From an uncultured Pirellulaceae bacterium (GTDB lineage Bacteria; Planctomycetota; Planctomycetia; Pirellulales; Pirellulaceae), in assembly GCA_937941455.1 (NCBI GenBank), contig CALDHM010000005.1, positions 62,001 to 126,000 of the forward strand: a stretch of 64,000 nucleotides of DNA, given 5' to 3'. Position 1 is the stretch's first letter, and the number at the start of each line of letters is the position of its first letter. The notes under the pieces were generated by a model that saw only the letters and a list, made by a program, of their open reading frames with translations, did not search any database and was not told the DNA's origin. Of this stretch, positions 27,466-37,492 are shown piece after piece. Both the position numbers and the translations under genes were made by a program.

Positions 27466-30252
27466 GTGGGGCAGCCGCAACAAGTTGCGTTGGATTGGAA
27501 CCGACCCCCGTTGCACTCGGCCGCGACTTGGTTAGTGGCAAAGTTGACCAACCAGCAACTATCGGCGGACGCGATTTTGGTCCTACCGACCACTCGATCT
27601 GGCCAACGTCTACGACAACTCCTCGCCGAGCGATCGGTGGCGACGAAGACATTATCGTTTGTCACCGTGGGATCGTTGCCCGAATATCTCTATCGCCAGG
27701 TGCACCCGAACGCGTCGCGTTTGCGAAGGCATCTGGCTTGGGTCGAGGCCCTGCGGAAATTGCCGCCGCGACGGTGCCAGGAAGCTTTCCCGAACTTAGA
27801 GATCGAGGACCTGGCGCGGCTGTCGTCACTCGCGACTCGGCTGCAGTCGCTGCACGAGCGGCTAGGGGCTGAGACCTCCAGCTTTCAGACGGTTGCTCGC
27901 GAGGTTAAGAAATTGCAGGACTTTCCTCAGGTCGCCCAGTGGCAGGCCTTGGCCGAACTGCAGGACCTCTACTACCGCGAGCTACAATCGCGACAACTGT
28001 GGGATCCCCAAGCCGCTCGAAATGTGGCGATTCACAAACGAGAATGCGCGACGCAGCGGCCTATCGTGCTGATCGGCCTTGTAGACATCAACCGCGGACC
28101 GCAGGAGATGCTCCAGCAGGTCGCCGATCAAGTCACGGTGTTGACATTTTGCGACCCGCAAGACCGCGCGGGATTCGACTCCCTTGGCTGTCTGGTGCCG
28201 GACTATTGGATCAAGCGGCGTTTGCGGATTGCTGACGCGCTGATTCGCATCGTCGATCGACCGGTAGACCAAGCGCGGTTGGTCGGCGATTTTTTGGCGA
28301 AACATCGGCGGATCCTTCAGCCGCGCGAAATGGCCGTCGGTATGCCCGACGACGACGTATGGCGTCAAGTCGAACGAGAGACCTCGCGGCGGGGCATCAC
28401 TACGTACTATGCCAAGGGATTGTCGCTGCGATCCGGGGCCGTGATGCGCTTGCTGCAAAAGGGGGCCGAGTATCTCGACGATCGCTCTTACCGGAATTTC
28501 GCGGAGCTGGTACGGCACCCCGACATCGGACGGTTAATCACCGAACGACTCGGTAGGGATGATTGGTTGGAGAAACTGGACGAATTCCAAAATTTTGCTA
28601 TCCCGGCGTTTGTGGATTTGGCCAAGCCTGAGTTTTACGAATCACGCGATTTGGCAGATTACCCCGTCGCCGACATCCTGCGGATTCTCGCCGATGTGCT
28701 GCGGCCCGTGCTGCCGGCCGAGCGAAGCGTGCAGGATTGGGCGCGGGGATGGTGCGATGTGCTGCAGGGACTTTTCCAAGAGATTATGACCCAGCCTGCC
28801 TGCGAACTTGATCCCTACGATCAAAATGCTTCCACAGCAGCTCGCCAGATTTCGGCGTCGTTGTCTGACATTGCAAACGATGACGAGGCGACGCTGTTGC
28901 TGGAGTCGGCTAAACAAGCGCTCCAGTTTTGTTTCCAGTTCATCGAAGATCCGTACATTGAAGAGGCGGAAACCGACGAGACGGTTCCGGTGCTCGGCTG
29001 GTTGGATTTGCCGCTGGAGGATGCTCGCGCGATGATCGTCACCGGTATGAACAATCATGTCGTCCCGATGGTGGAGGCTTCATTCGCCTTTTTGCCGGAC
29101 TCCGTCAGCCGACAGTTGGGGTTGCTCAATCCGGATCGTCGCTTGGCTCGCGACATTTATGCGACCAGTCTGCTCGTCGCTTGTCGCCAGGATATTCTCT
29201 TCGTTGTTGGTCGACGCAATGCGAAAAAAGATCCCTTGCAAATCAGCCGCTTGCTGCTGCACGTGTCCGATGAGGAACTCGTTCGCCGCGCGCGGGCGTT
29301 TTTTGACTTTGATCGGCTCGCTGCCGACAAGGCCTCCCCCGCGGTCGAACCGGTGAGGCGGCGGCCGCAGAAGCAGCGGTTGGTGGTGCCACGGCCAGAG
29401 ACTTGGCCTACGATTCGCAAGTTGAGCGTGACGCGGTTTCGAGACTACTTGAAATGTCCCTACCGCTTTTACTTGACGGTCGCCCTGCAACTCGCGGAAG
29501 TAAGCGATGACCTGCGCGAGCTCGACGGCGGCGCGTTTGGCGATCTCGCGCACAACGTCCTCGAAAAATTCGGAAATTCCGCTGCCCGCGACAGCGACGA
29601 TCCCGGGATGATCCGCGAGTATCTTCAGGATACGTTGCACGACATGGCACGCCCCATGTTGCGTCGTTCGCAGATGCCGAGCTTGACCTTACAAGTCGAA
29701 AACTTGAGCTTTCGTTTGGAGCGTTTCGCCGATTGTCAGGCGCGGCAGCGGGCCGAGGGATGGAGCATCGTGGCCGTCGAAAACAAGTTCCAGTATGACT
29801 TCGACGTCGATGGACAACGGTTTACTGTGGTCGGGAAGATCGACCGGATCGATCGGCATGAAGACGGCCGGATCGCGGTGTGGGATTACAAGACCAGCGA
29901 CGCTGGCAAGTCGGCCATGGAGGTCCATTACAAATCGAAAATGAAAGAGTGGCTCGATTTACAACTTCCCCTCTACCGGCACTTGGTCAGCAAGCTCTAT
30001 CCCGACATCGATCGCGACGCCGTCGGGCTCGGCTATATCTTGCTCCCTCGCAGCACCTCAAACATCAAATTCGATCCAGCGACGTGGGAGCGGGCCGACC
30101 TGCAATCGGCTGACGAGTGTGCGTTTGACGTGATGCGAAGTATCCTGAACAACGTTTTCTGGCCGCCGAATCCGGAGCCCCCGGATTTTTCGGAAGCGTT
30201 CGCGGCGATTTGCCAGGACAATGTCTTCGAACGGTGGGAGATCGGAGAGTAG
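27466..30252 (+). CDS. addB: AddB-like PD-(D/E)XK nuclease subunit
   Basis: 928 residues from a GTG at 27466, supported by AGGAGG 8 bases upstream. The N-terminal two thirds are an inactivated helicase-like fold typical of AddB; it begins with a short SAM-like ILVLPTTRSGQRLRQLL. The C-terminal RecB-family nuclease domain has GDLAHNVLEKF, GKIDRIDRHEDGRIAVW, DYKTSD and WLDLQLPLY, so the catalytic residues are in place. The leading cysteine of the AddB iron staple is present (DYLKCPYRFYL), but the trailing CxxCxxxxxC group near the C terminus is absent. It overlaps nothing but is followed after 2 bases by addA. Confidence 0.83.
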   Translation: MGQPQQVALDWNRPPLHSAATWLVAKLTNQQLSADAILVLPTTRSGQRLRQLLAERSVATKTLSFVTVGSLPEYLYRQVHPNASRLRRHLAWVEALRKLPPRRCQEAFPNLEIEDLARLSSLATRLQSLHERLGAETSSFQTVAREVKKLQDFPQVAQWQALAELQDLYYRELQSRQLWDPQAARNVAIHKRECATQRPIVLIGLVDINRGPQEMLQQVADQVTVLTFCDPQDRAGFDSLGCLVPDYWIKRRLRIADALIRIVDRPVDQARLVGDFLAKHRRILQPREMAVGMPDDDVWRQVERETSRRGITTYYAKGLSLRSGAVMRLLQKGAEYLDDRSYRNFAELVRHPDIGRLITERLGRDDWLEKLDEFQNFAIPAFVDLAKPEFYESRDLADYPVADILRILADVLRPVLPAERSVQDWARGWCDVLQGLFQEIMTQPACELDPYDQNASTAARQISASLSDIANDDEATLLLESAKQALQFCFQFIEDPYIEEAETDETVPVLGWLDLPLEDARAMIVTGMNNHVVPMVEASFAFLPDSVSRQLGLLNPDRRLARDIYATSLLVACRQDILFVVGRRNAKKDPLQISRLLLHVSDEELVRRARAFFDFDRLAADKASPAVEPVRRRPQKQRLVVPRPETWPTIRKLSVTRFRDYLKCPYRFYLTVALQLAEVSDDLRELDGGAFGDLAHNVLEKFGNSAARDSDDPGMIREYLQDTLHDMARPMLRRSQMPSLTLQVENLSFRLERFADCQARQRAEGWSIVAVENKFQYDFDVDGQRFTVVGKIDRIDRHEDGRIAVWDYKTSDAGKSAMEVHYKSKMKEWLDLQLPLYRHLVSKLYPDIDRDAVGLGYILLPRSTSNIKFDPATWERADLQSADECAFDVMRSILNNVFWPPNPEPPDFSEAFAAICQDNVFERWEIGE

Positions 30253-30254
30253 CC

Positions 30255-32837
30255 ATGGCCAAGAAAAAGACGCGCCGCCAACAGCCAACCGGTTCCCCCT
30301 TCCCGAGCACCATCGTGGAAGCCTCCGCGGGGAGCGGCAAAACGTTCGCGTTGAGCAATCGCTATCTCAAATTATTGGCGGCCGGGGTTCCCTGCGAGAA
30401 AATCCTAGCGACGACCTTCACCCGCAAGGCGGCCGGCGAGATTCTCGATCGCATCATGTTGCGATTGACGGTTGCAGCGGAAGACCCCGCCGCTTGCCGC
30501 GAATTGAGCAAGTATCTCGAAACAATGCTGACGCCCGACGCTGCCGTCGCGATTCTGCGGACGGTCGCCGAAAATCTGCACCGTCTGCTTGTTTCGACGC
30601 TGGACAGTTTCTTTTATCAAATCGCCCAAGCCTACAGCTTCGATCTGGGATTGCCGGTCGCTTGGAAAATCGCCGAAGACGGACAAATCGGCACGTTGTC
30701 GGAAATCGCCATTCGCAATTTGCTGCATGACGACAATGTTCGGGAATTTCTGCACTTGATTTTCCAGAGTGAAACGGATCGCAAAATCGCTGACTTAATG
30801 CTGAATCAGGTGGAGGCCTATGCGGACGTTTATGCCGACTCGACCCCGTCGGCTTGGGATCATCCGGTACCGCAGAATTTCAACGTCGCCGCAGCCGTCA
30901 GCGAACTCCTGGAGAAAGGCTCGGCGATCACGATCGCCAGCGAGCGAATAGGGAACGCTTTGGCGAAAGACCTTGAGAGAATCGAAGCCGGAGATTGGGA
31001 CGAAATCGCCGGATCAACACTCTTGAATAACGTTCTCGCGGGAAACTATACCTTTTCCCGATCACCCTTGCCTGATGATGTTCGCGAGTTTTATGGGGAA
31101 CTAAGTGAAGCCTGCCGGAACCACTTCACGACCCGTTTCGCCCTGCGAACCAAGTCGGCCTGGCGTTTGCTCGACTCCTATACGCAAGCCCTCTGGCCCT
31201 TGAAGTTATCCGTTGGTGAATTTTCGTTTGCCGACGTCGCCAAACTTGTCAAGAACCTCGTGCACCGCCCAGGGTTCCAGCCCGATGCGCGGTTGGATAT
31301 GCGAATCGATCACATGCTGCTGGACGAGTTTCAAGATACGTCGGGAACTCAATGGCAAATCCTGCGAGTCTTCGCGAACCGGTTGTTCGCGGGTGAGCGG
31401 CCAGGCTCCTTCTTCTGCGTCGGTGATCGCAAGCAAGCGATTTACGCTTGGCGCGGCGGGGTCTCGCAGATGTTCGATGTCGTGCAGCAAGAGTATGGCC
31501 ATCATTTGGTGCCAAGCGAGCCGCTGACGACGAGCTACCGCTCCAGCCCCGTCGTCATCGATTTCGTCAATCAATTGTTCGGAAATTTGGACTGTTGGGA
31601 GGGTGATGACGAGATCGACCGCAAATCGATAGGCAGTTGGTCCAAGCAGTTTCGCCAGCATACCACGGCGCGTACCGAATTGCCCGGATTTGTTCTGGTC
31701 GAGCGAGTTGGCGATGGGGATGGCGACAAGGACGCCAAAACCGCCATCTTTGATCGAACCGCCGAGGCCATTGAAGAATTGTATCGGCAGGCTCCCCAGC
31801 GGACGATCGGTGTGCTCGTCGAACGCCACAGCGATATCGCTCATCTGCTGTTCTTGCTCCACCAGCGAGGAATCCCAGCCAGCGAAGAAGGGGGGAATCC
31901 GCTCACCGATTCCGCCGCGGTCAACGTGATCAATGCCGCGCTGCAATTGGCCGATCATCCGGGGGACAGCGTCGCTCGTTACCTGCTTTCTCACAGTCCG
32001 CTCGGGCCAGAATTCGGCTTGGTTCCCGAGGACCATCAAAATGGGGCCCTCAATGCCGCCGCCGCGCGTCGGATATCCGAACAAATGGGACGAGAACTGC
32101 TGCGGTTCGGTTTCGGCAAGGCCATCGAGCGACTGGCCGCTGTTTTGGATCCGCACCTGACGTCGCGGGAGAGGCGGCGCGTCGACCAGCTGGTGGAGTT
32201 CGCCTACGAGTACGACCAGCCGTGGACCTTGCGGACCCAACATTTTCTGCAGGCGGTTCGCGAAACGAGAATTTTAGAGCCCAGCGCGGCCTCCGTCCGC
32301 GTGATGACAGTGCATGGATCAAAAGGTCTCGAATTCGACGCTGTTTTCGCTCCCTTTTTGAGTTTCTCCAAGAGCTGGGTCGGTACGGCACCGCGTTTGG
32401 TCTATTCCCGTTCCGATCCGGGCCAGCCCATCGATTTCGTCCATTTGTACTGTAACGAAAACCTGCGTCCGTTTTTGCCCCCACGCGTGCAACAGATCTT
32501 TGCGGGATACCGCCAGCAAATCGTCCAGGAGCGGATTTGCCTGTTGTACGTTTGGATGACGCGTGCGATCCATCATTTGCATGTGATCGTTCGGCGAAAT
32601 GTCCGTTTGGACAAGTCCACTCTCACTTCGCTGCTTGCTACCGTGCTGCAGAAAACGCAAGAGAAGTCGGCCGGTGATGAAGGCGCCGACGTGCTGTACC
32701 GCAAGGGCAATCCTGCTTGGTTCCGCGAGGGCAACCCAGGGCGGTCCACGAAACCGAAACAGCGGCGAGCCAAAACGGGGGTTGACACAGCAACGGCGCA
32801 ATTTGGTGTTTTTTATGCAGGTGTGGGCGACGAGTGA
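30255..32837 (+). CDS. addA: AddA-like UvrD-type helicase subunit without nuclease domain
   Basis: 860 residues from the ATG at 30255, 2 bases after the addB stop. Superfamily 1A helicase motifs are complete: EASAGSGKTFAL (Walker A), TTFTRKAAGEI, MLLDEFQDTSGTQW (Walker B), FFCVGDRKQAIYAWRG, LTTSYRSSPVV, VRVMTVHGSKGLEFD and LLYVWMTRAIHHLHV. AddA proteins usually continue for a further 300 or so residues into a RecB-type nuclease; here the chain stops about 100 residues after motif VI, with no DYKT-type motif and no open frame continuing beyond the stop. The pair would thus have one nuclease, in AddB. Role: processing of DNA double-strand breaks for RecA. Confidence 0.85.
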   Translation: MAKKKTRRQQPTGSPFPSTIVEASAGSGKTFALSNRYLKLLAAGVPCEKILATTFTRKAAGEILDRIMLRLTVAAEDPAACRELSKYLETMLTPDAAVAILRTVAENLHRLLVSTLDSFFYQIAQAYSFDLGLPVAWKIAEDGQIGTLSEIAIRNLLHDDNVREFLHLIFQSETDRKIADLMLNQVEAYADVYADSTPSAWDHPVPQNFNVAAAVSELLEKGSAITIASERIGNALAKDLERIEAGDWDEIAGSTLLNNVLAGNYTFSRSPLPDDVREFYGELSEACRNHFTTRFALRTKSAWRLLDSYTQALWPLKLSVGEFSFADVAKLVKNLVHRPGFQPDARLDMRIDHMLLDEFQDTSGTQWQILRVFANRLFAGERPGSFFCVGDRKQAIYAWRGGVSQMFDVVQQEYGHHLVPSEPLTTSYRSSPVVIDFVNQLFGNLDCWEGDDEIDRKSIGSWSKQFRQHTTARTELPGFVLVERVGDGDGDKDAKTAIFDRTAEAIEELYRQAPQRTIGVLVERHSDIAHLLFLLHQRGIPASEEGGNPLTDSAAVNVINAALQLADHPGDSVARYLLSHSPLGPEFGLVPEDHQNGALNAAAARRISEQMGRELLRFGFGKAIERLAAVLDPHLTSRERRRVDQLVEFAYEYDQPWTLRTQHFLQAVRETRILEPSAASVRVMTVHGSKGLEFDAVFAPFLSFSKSWVGTAPRLVYSRSDPGQPIDFVHLYCNENLRPFLPPRVQQIFAGYRQQIVQERICLLYVWMTRAIHHLHVIVRRNVRLDKSTLTSLLATVLQKTQEKSAGDEGADVLYRKGNPAWFREGNPGRSTKPKQRRAKTGVDTATAQFGVFYAGVGDE

Positions 32838-32919
32838 GCGATTGTGGGGAGAGGCTGGTGGCTGCATGACTTGCCATTCTCTGGCGATGACATGAGATGG
32901 CGTCCGCCCCCCCCCTTTT

Positions 32920-32965
32920 CCGGCCCTGGCGGGCCGACTCTTCCGCTTGCGGGTGGAGAGTGGAG
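32920..32965 (+). repeat. dispersed repeat family C
   Basis: CCGGCCCTGGCGGGCCGACT followed by TTGCGGGTGGAGAGTGGAG, after a run of nine C at about 32907. It lies in the gap between addA and the convergent carboxyltransferase gene; no gene is seen there. Confidence 0.6.
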
Positions 32966-33100
32966 CGTGTTGATGGCCCTGCCCACTTGCGAGTTGAGAA
33001 TTGAGGATTTGCAATGATATTTCCAAGACGCCCCCGCGCTGAAGCTTCGGGTTAATACATTGGTCAGTTTGGGGCTAGGCTCTGATGGTGCGGCCTTCGA

Positions 33101-34702
33101 CTAGACCTGCAACACGCCGGTGCGGAACGGTTCGTCGGGAACGTGGCGCGTGACGATTTCCAGCGAGCGGATCAACACGTTCCGTGTGTCCGCCGGAGCA
33201 ATAATCCCATCGACCCACAAACGGGCTGCGGCGTAGCGAATGTCGGTCGACGTCTCGTAGGCTTGCGTCACCCGTTCCCGCAGTTCTTCCAGCTCGCGCG
33301 CGTCCGGCTCGCGGCCCGCTCGTTTGATCGCGGCGATGTTGACATCGAGCAGTGTCGAAGCCGCTTGCTTGCCACCCATCACGGCGTATTTGGCGTTGGG
33401 CCAGGCGAAGATGAAGCGCGGATCGAACGCCTTGCCGCACATTGCGTAATTCCCCGCGCCGTAACTGCCGCCGGTGATCACGGTCAATTTCGGGACGCGG
33501 CTGTTGCTAATGGCGTTGACGACCTTGGCCCCGGCCCGGATGATCCCCGCATGCTCGCTGTCGCGGCCGACCATGAAACCGAAAACGTCTTGTAAGAAAA
33601 CCAGCGGTGTCCAGGTTTGGTTGCAATCCATGATGAAGCGGGCTTCTTTGTCGGCGCTGTCGTGGTAGATCACGCCGCCGAACTGCATTCCCTCTTCGGC
33701 GCTCATCACGGGCTGCCGCTGATTGGCCACGATTCCCACGCGATAGCCCCCGATGCGAGCGTAGCCGCAGACGATCGTCTTGCCGTACTCGGCCTTGTAC
33801 TCCGAGAAGGTGTCGGCATCGACGAGGAACTTGATGAGCTCCCGGATGTCGAAGCGGGCTTGCGGCTCCATGGGAATGGCGTCGTAAATTTCGGTTACCT
33901 TGCGAGCTGCTGCGCGCGGCTCCGCGCGGCCAAAAACATCCGCATGAGGGTTGGGCGGAAACATCGAAACCAGCTCACGTACGCGGGCCAGGGCCGCGTC
34001 GTCGTTCGGCTCGCGGTAGTCGATCGTGCCGCTAATTTCGGCATGCATTTTTGCGCCGCCGAGATCTTCGTGAGTAACTTCCTGGCCGATGGCACTTTTG
34101 ACCAGAGCGGGCCCAGCAAGGTAAAGTCCCGAGCCCTCGGTCATGATCAGTTTGTCGCAAAGTACCGGCAGGTAACCTCCGCCCGCGACGCAGTTCCCCA
34201 TGATGGCGGCCAGTTGCGGGATCCCCATGGCGGAGATCACCGAGTTGTTGCGAAAGATGCGTCCAAAGTCGTCCTCATCGGGAAAAATTTCGTCTTGCAG
34301 CGGCAGAAAAACGCCGGCCGAATCGACCAGATAGACCAGCGGCAGGCGACAATGCATCGCGATCCGCTGCGCCCGCAAAACCTTCTTGCACGTCATCGGG
34401 AAAAACGCCCCGGCCTTGATCGTCGCGTCGTTGGCGATGATCATCACGTCGCGGCCGCTGACACGCCCCACCCCGCAGATGACGCTGGCCGACGGAGCCC
34501 CACCCCACTCGTCGTACATCTCGAAGGCCGCCCACAGGCCGACCTCCAGCCAGGAGGCGGGATCGTCCAGCAATTTGGCGATTCGCTCGCGAGCCGTCAG
34601 GCGACCTTTTTCGTGTTGCCGAGCGGCGGCCTTCTTGCCACCGCCAAGTTGGATGTGTTTGCTTTGGCTGTCGAACTGTTCAAGTAGGGTTTGCCAGGTC
34701 AT
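33101..34702 (-). CDS. acyl-CoA carboxylase carboxyltransferase (beta) subunit
   Basis: 533 residues, of the methylcrotonyl/propionyl-CoA carboxylase beta family. Crotonase-like N and C domains are visible: GRLTARERIAKLLD, LVYLVDSAGVFLPLQDEIFP, GNCVAGGGYLPVLCDK, AGPALVKSAIGQEV and the C-terminal GSYGAGNYAMCGKAF and FAWPNAKYAVMGG. It transfers CO2 from carboxybiotin to an acyl-CoA. No biotin carboxylase or carrier subunit gene is adjacent. The long form and the HxxxGG motif style resemble methylcrotonyl-CoA carboxylase, but the substrate cannot be settled from the sequence alone. Note that biotin is needed for this enzyme while the window's bioB copy is broken. Confidence 0.87.
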   Translation of the reverse strand: MTWQTLLEQFDSQSKHIQLGGGKKAAARQHEKGRLTARERIAKLLDDPASWLEVGLWAAFEMYDEWGGAPSASVICGVGRVSGRDVMIIANDATIKAGAFFPMTCKKVLRAQRIAMHCRLPLVYLVDSAGVFLPLQDEIFPDEDDFGRIFRNNSVISAMGIPQLAAIMGNCVAGGGYLPVLCDKLIMTEGSGLYLAGPALVKSAIGQEVTHEDLGGAKMHAEISGTIDYREPNDDAALARVRELVSMFPPNPHADVFGRAEPRAAARKVTEIYDAIPMEPQARFDIRELIKFLVDADTFSEYKAEYGKTIVCGYARIGGYRVGIVANQRQPVMSAEEGMQFGGVIYHDSADKEARFIMDCNQTWTPLVFLQDVFGFMVGRDSEHAGIIRAGAKVVNAISNSRVPKLTVITGGSYGAGNYAMCGKAFDPRFIFAWPNAKYAVMGGKQAASTLLDVNIAAIKRAGREPDARELEELRERVTQAYETSTDIRYAAARLWVDGIIAPADTRNVLIRSLEIVTRHVPDEPFRTGVLQV

Positions 34703-34950
34703 GCGAGTGAGTCTCGTCTGGTTTCACGTAGCAAGCGGCCGTTGGAACGCTCCCGCCGGAGCCTCAAGGATAACCACCGACGGCAGGTCTCGCGACTGGG
34801 GAGCGATCGGTCGGGCAGGAACATTTTGACCAACTCGCGGCAAGGGTCGGGCAACGGCCAGCAGTCAACGACGTCGCGCCCCGTGCGGGCAATCGAAGTT
34901 CCCGTCGGGTTCCGTCTGCCGCAACAAAGCAAATTGCCTAGAATGTGGGC

Positions 34951-37236
34951 ATGGAAAGTCTGAGTTTTTATCCGATTGCCGGCCCGCTGTGGATTGCCTT
35001 GATTGTCGCGGCGCTAGCCTCGTTGTTGCTGATTGGACCAAGCTTCGAGGGGCTTACGCCAGGACGCCGCGGTGCCTTGTCGCTGCTTCGCGCTATCTCG
35101 ATTGGCCTAGTGCTGCTGGCGATGCTCCGGCCGGGTTGCTCGACGATGGTCGAGCGGCGGCAATCGGCGGTGATGTACGTGCTGGTGGACACATCTCGCT
35201 CGATGGACTTGCCCCATCGAGACGAACGGACGAAGCGGTGGAAGGCGCTGACCTCGATGCTGCTCGACAACCTCTCGGGTCTCGACCAACTGCGGCAGGA
35301 GCAGGTGGATATCCGCTTCCTGGCGTTCGACCAAAAATCGCGGCCGATCGACTACACCGATGGGATTTTGGCTCTCCCCCGCAGCCCGAACGGTGCCGAA
35401 ACCGACATCGGCCGGGCCTTGGCCGACGTGCTCGCCGGAGTGCGCAACGAGCGGTTACTGGGTGTGGTCGTCGCCAGCGACGGCGTTCAGAACGTGGCCG
35501 ATTCGGAGGTCGACCTGGTGAATGTGGCCAAGGACTTCGGCAACCTCAGCGTTCCGTTATTTCCCGTCCCGTTTGGAACGGCTGCCGAGGTGGGCCAGTT
35601 CGCTGACGTGGCAATTGCCAATCTCCCCGACCACGACACGGTGTTCGTCAAGAATCGCAAGACCGTGCGAGCGTCGCTGAGCAGTCGCGGCTACACGAAC
35701 CAGCCGATTCGGGTGCAGCTTGTCATCTCAGCCCAAGGCAAACTCGACGAGGTGGTCGACGAAAAAGTCTACACGCCGCGGCAAAGCTACGAAGAACAAA
35801 CGGTCGAACTCAACTACGTGCCGCAACAGGCGGGCAGTTACCGCATGACGGTGCGAGCGCTGAACATGCCCAATGAGCAATCGCTGTTGAACAATCAGCT
35901 CACATCGTTTTTGACGGTGTACGAGGGGGGCTTGCGCATCGCCCTGGTGGCCAACGTGGGCTGGTGGGAGCAAAGCCGACTGCGGCGCGTGCTGGCGTCG
36001 AAAGCCGACTCGGGGGGAAGCTCGCAGGGGATCGACGTCGATTTTTTCCCGATCAACCCGCAGGACTACCGCAAGCCCCTCGACTTCGTGCCGATCTTCG
36101 GCGACAAGAGCTACGACATGTTCATCTTGGTCGATGTCGACTCGCGCGTTTTCCGCCCGGGGAGCCTCGAGACGCTGCACAATGCGGTAGCGGCCGGCAA
36201 GGGGCTGATGATGTGCGGGGGGACGCACAGTTTCGGTCCAGGCTACTATTGGAACACCCCTTTGAAGGACGTCCTCCCGATTGTCATGCGACCCGAGGAG
36301 CGACAGGAATTCGAACGCGAAGTGCGCAAGGATTTCCACATTCTCGGCCCGATCGCCTTGGTCCCGGCCGCCGATTCGCCGCTGGTGCGTTTGAGTGATG
36401 ACGAAGCCGTTGCCGCGCCGTGGGCCAAGTTGCCGCCGATACCCAGCATCAACCGCTTGTTGGGGGTCAAACCGACGGCGGAGGTCTTGCTCAAGACCTC
36501 CAAAAACGAACCTGTCCTGGTGGCAGGCAAATACGGGAATGGCCGCGTGCTGGCCTTTGCCGCCAATTCGACGTGGCTATGGTACAACCATCGGAAACTC
36601 AATGAGTACAAGAGGTTTTGGCAACAAGTCATCTTGTGGTTGGCCCTGCCCGACGGGGCGACTAAGGACAGCGTGCGCATCTACATGTCCCAGCGGCGAT
36701 TCCAGCCGGGTTCGACGGTGATGTTTTCGGCCGAGGCGCGGACGGCGGCGGGCCAGCCGATTCCCGGTGCGAACTATGAAGCCCGTTTGCTGGGCCCCGA
36801 CGGTGTCGAGCATCTGGTGGCTGTCGTGCCCGGCCGCAATCTGCCCCAAGGCGAAGTCAACCGCGACTGGGTGATGGCACCGGGCATCTATTCCTTGCGT
36901 GTGGTCGCCAGTGAGGGGGGGGAGCGGATCGGCGAGTCGGAGATCGAGTTCGAGGTCAGCGATCAAGACAAAGAAAAGGCGAATCCTGCGGCTGATTTTC
37001 GGCTGCTGTCGCGGTTGGCGGAGGAAACGAAAGACGCAGGGGGACGCGTCGTGGATCCGATCGACTTCGGCAAGTTCCTGAGTGAGATCGCGGATCAACC
37101 GGGGATGCTGAAGATCGAAATCCCGCAGCGTTGGCATTTGGGGACCACACCTGCCGACGCGTCGTTATTCTTGATCGTCTTTGTTACCGTCATGTCGATT
37201 GAATGGGCGCTGCGAAAGAAATGGGGCTTAGTCTAA
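34951..37236 (+). CDS. VWA/glutamine-amidotransferase-like membrane protein, paralogue of 2220-4763
   Basis: 761 residues from the ATG at 34951; a GTG 6 bases upstream is also possible. Two membrane segments precede a von Willebrand A domain with an intact MIDAS start, VLVDTSRSMDL, and a later GVVVASDGVQN. The amidotransferase-like fold follows at about residue 320 with KGLMMCGGTHSFGPGYYW. A final membrane helix ends VMSIEWALRKKWGLV, closely like the end of the first paralogue. It stands alone, away from any operon partner. Unlike the first copy it keeps the canonical DxSxS metal-binding motif. Confidence 0.82.
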   Translation: MESLSFYPIAGPLWIALIVAALASLLLIGPSFEGLTPGRRGALSLLRAISIGLVLLAMLRPGCSTMVERRQSAVMYVLVDTSRSMDLPHRDERTKRWKALTSMLLDNLSGLDQLRQEQVDIRFLAFDQKSRPIDYTDGILALPRSPNGAETDIGRALADVLAGVRNERLLGVVVASDGVQNVADSEVDLVNVAKDFGNLSVPLFPVPFGTAAEVGQFADVAIANLPDHDTVFVKNRKTVRASLSSRGYTNQPIRVQLVISAQGKLDEVVDEKVYTPRQSYEEQTVELNYVPQQAGSYRMTVRALNMPNEQSLLNNQLTSFLTVYEGGLRIALVANVGWWEQSRLRRVLASKADSGGSSQGIDVDFFPINPQDYRKPLDFVPIFGDKSYDMFILVDVDSRVFRPGSLETLHNAVAAGKGLMMCGGTHSFGPGYYWNTPLKDVLPIVMRPEERQEFEREVRKDFHILGPIALVPAADSPLVRLSDDEAVAAPWAKLPPIPSINRLLGVKPTAEVLLKTSKNEPVLVAGKYGNGRVLAFAANSTWLWYNHRKLNEYKRFWQQVILWLALPDGATKDSVRIYMSQRRFQPGSTVMFSAEARTAAGQPIPGANYEARLLGPDGVEHLVAVVPGRNLPQGEVNRDWVMAPGIYSLRVVASEGGERIGESEIEFEVSDQDKEKANPAADFRLLSRLAEETKDAGGRVVDPIDFGKFLSEIADQPGMLKIEIPQRWHLGTTPADASLFLIVFVTVMSIEWALRKKWGLV

Positions 37237-37248
37237 CGCAGGCTGTTG

Positions 37249-37409
37249 CCCCCCCCCTCTCTCTCCAGCTTTGCCAGACCGATACTCCCGCTGCGGGTAG
37301 ATCGTGCAAGATTAAACGTTGAGCTGTTTCGGGGCTCCCAAACCTCGGAATTTCTCGCTCCATCTTCCCGCGGGGAGTGTTGAGGCGCAGCCGCGGAGAG
37401 GGCTGGAAG
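37249..37409 (+). repeat. degraded dispersed repeat family C, two units
   Basis: A C-run and CTCTCTCTCCAGCTTTGCCAG, GATACTCCCGCTGCGGGTAG, then a second unit with CATCTTCCCGCGGGGAGTGT and GAGGCGCAGCCGCGGAGAGG. The gap 37237-37492 has no gene. Confidence 0.5.
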
Positions 37410-37492
37410 CGGGGACACTCAGTCGCAGGCCGGGGCGGCTCTGCCCCGAGGAACGCAAAGGAGCAAACGCTTCCTCCCCATGCCCCTGCGAA

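Noticed and set aside
34715-34735. GTTTCACGTAGCAA near the carboxyltransferase start as a third parS
   Set aside because: Only 10 of 14 core positions match and the right half is lost.
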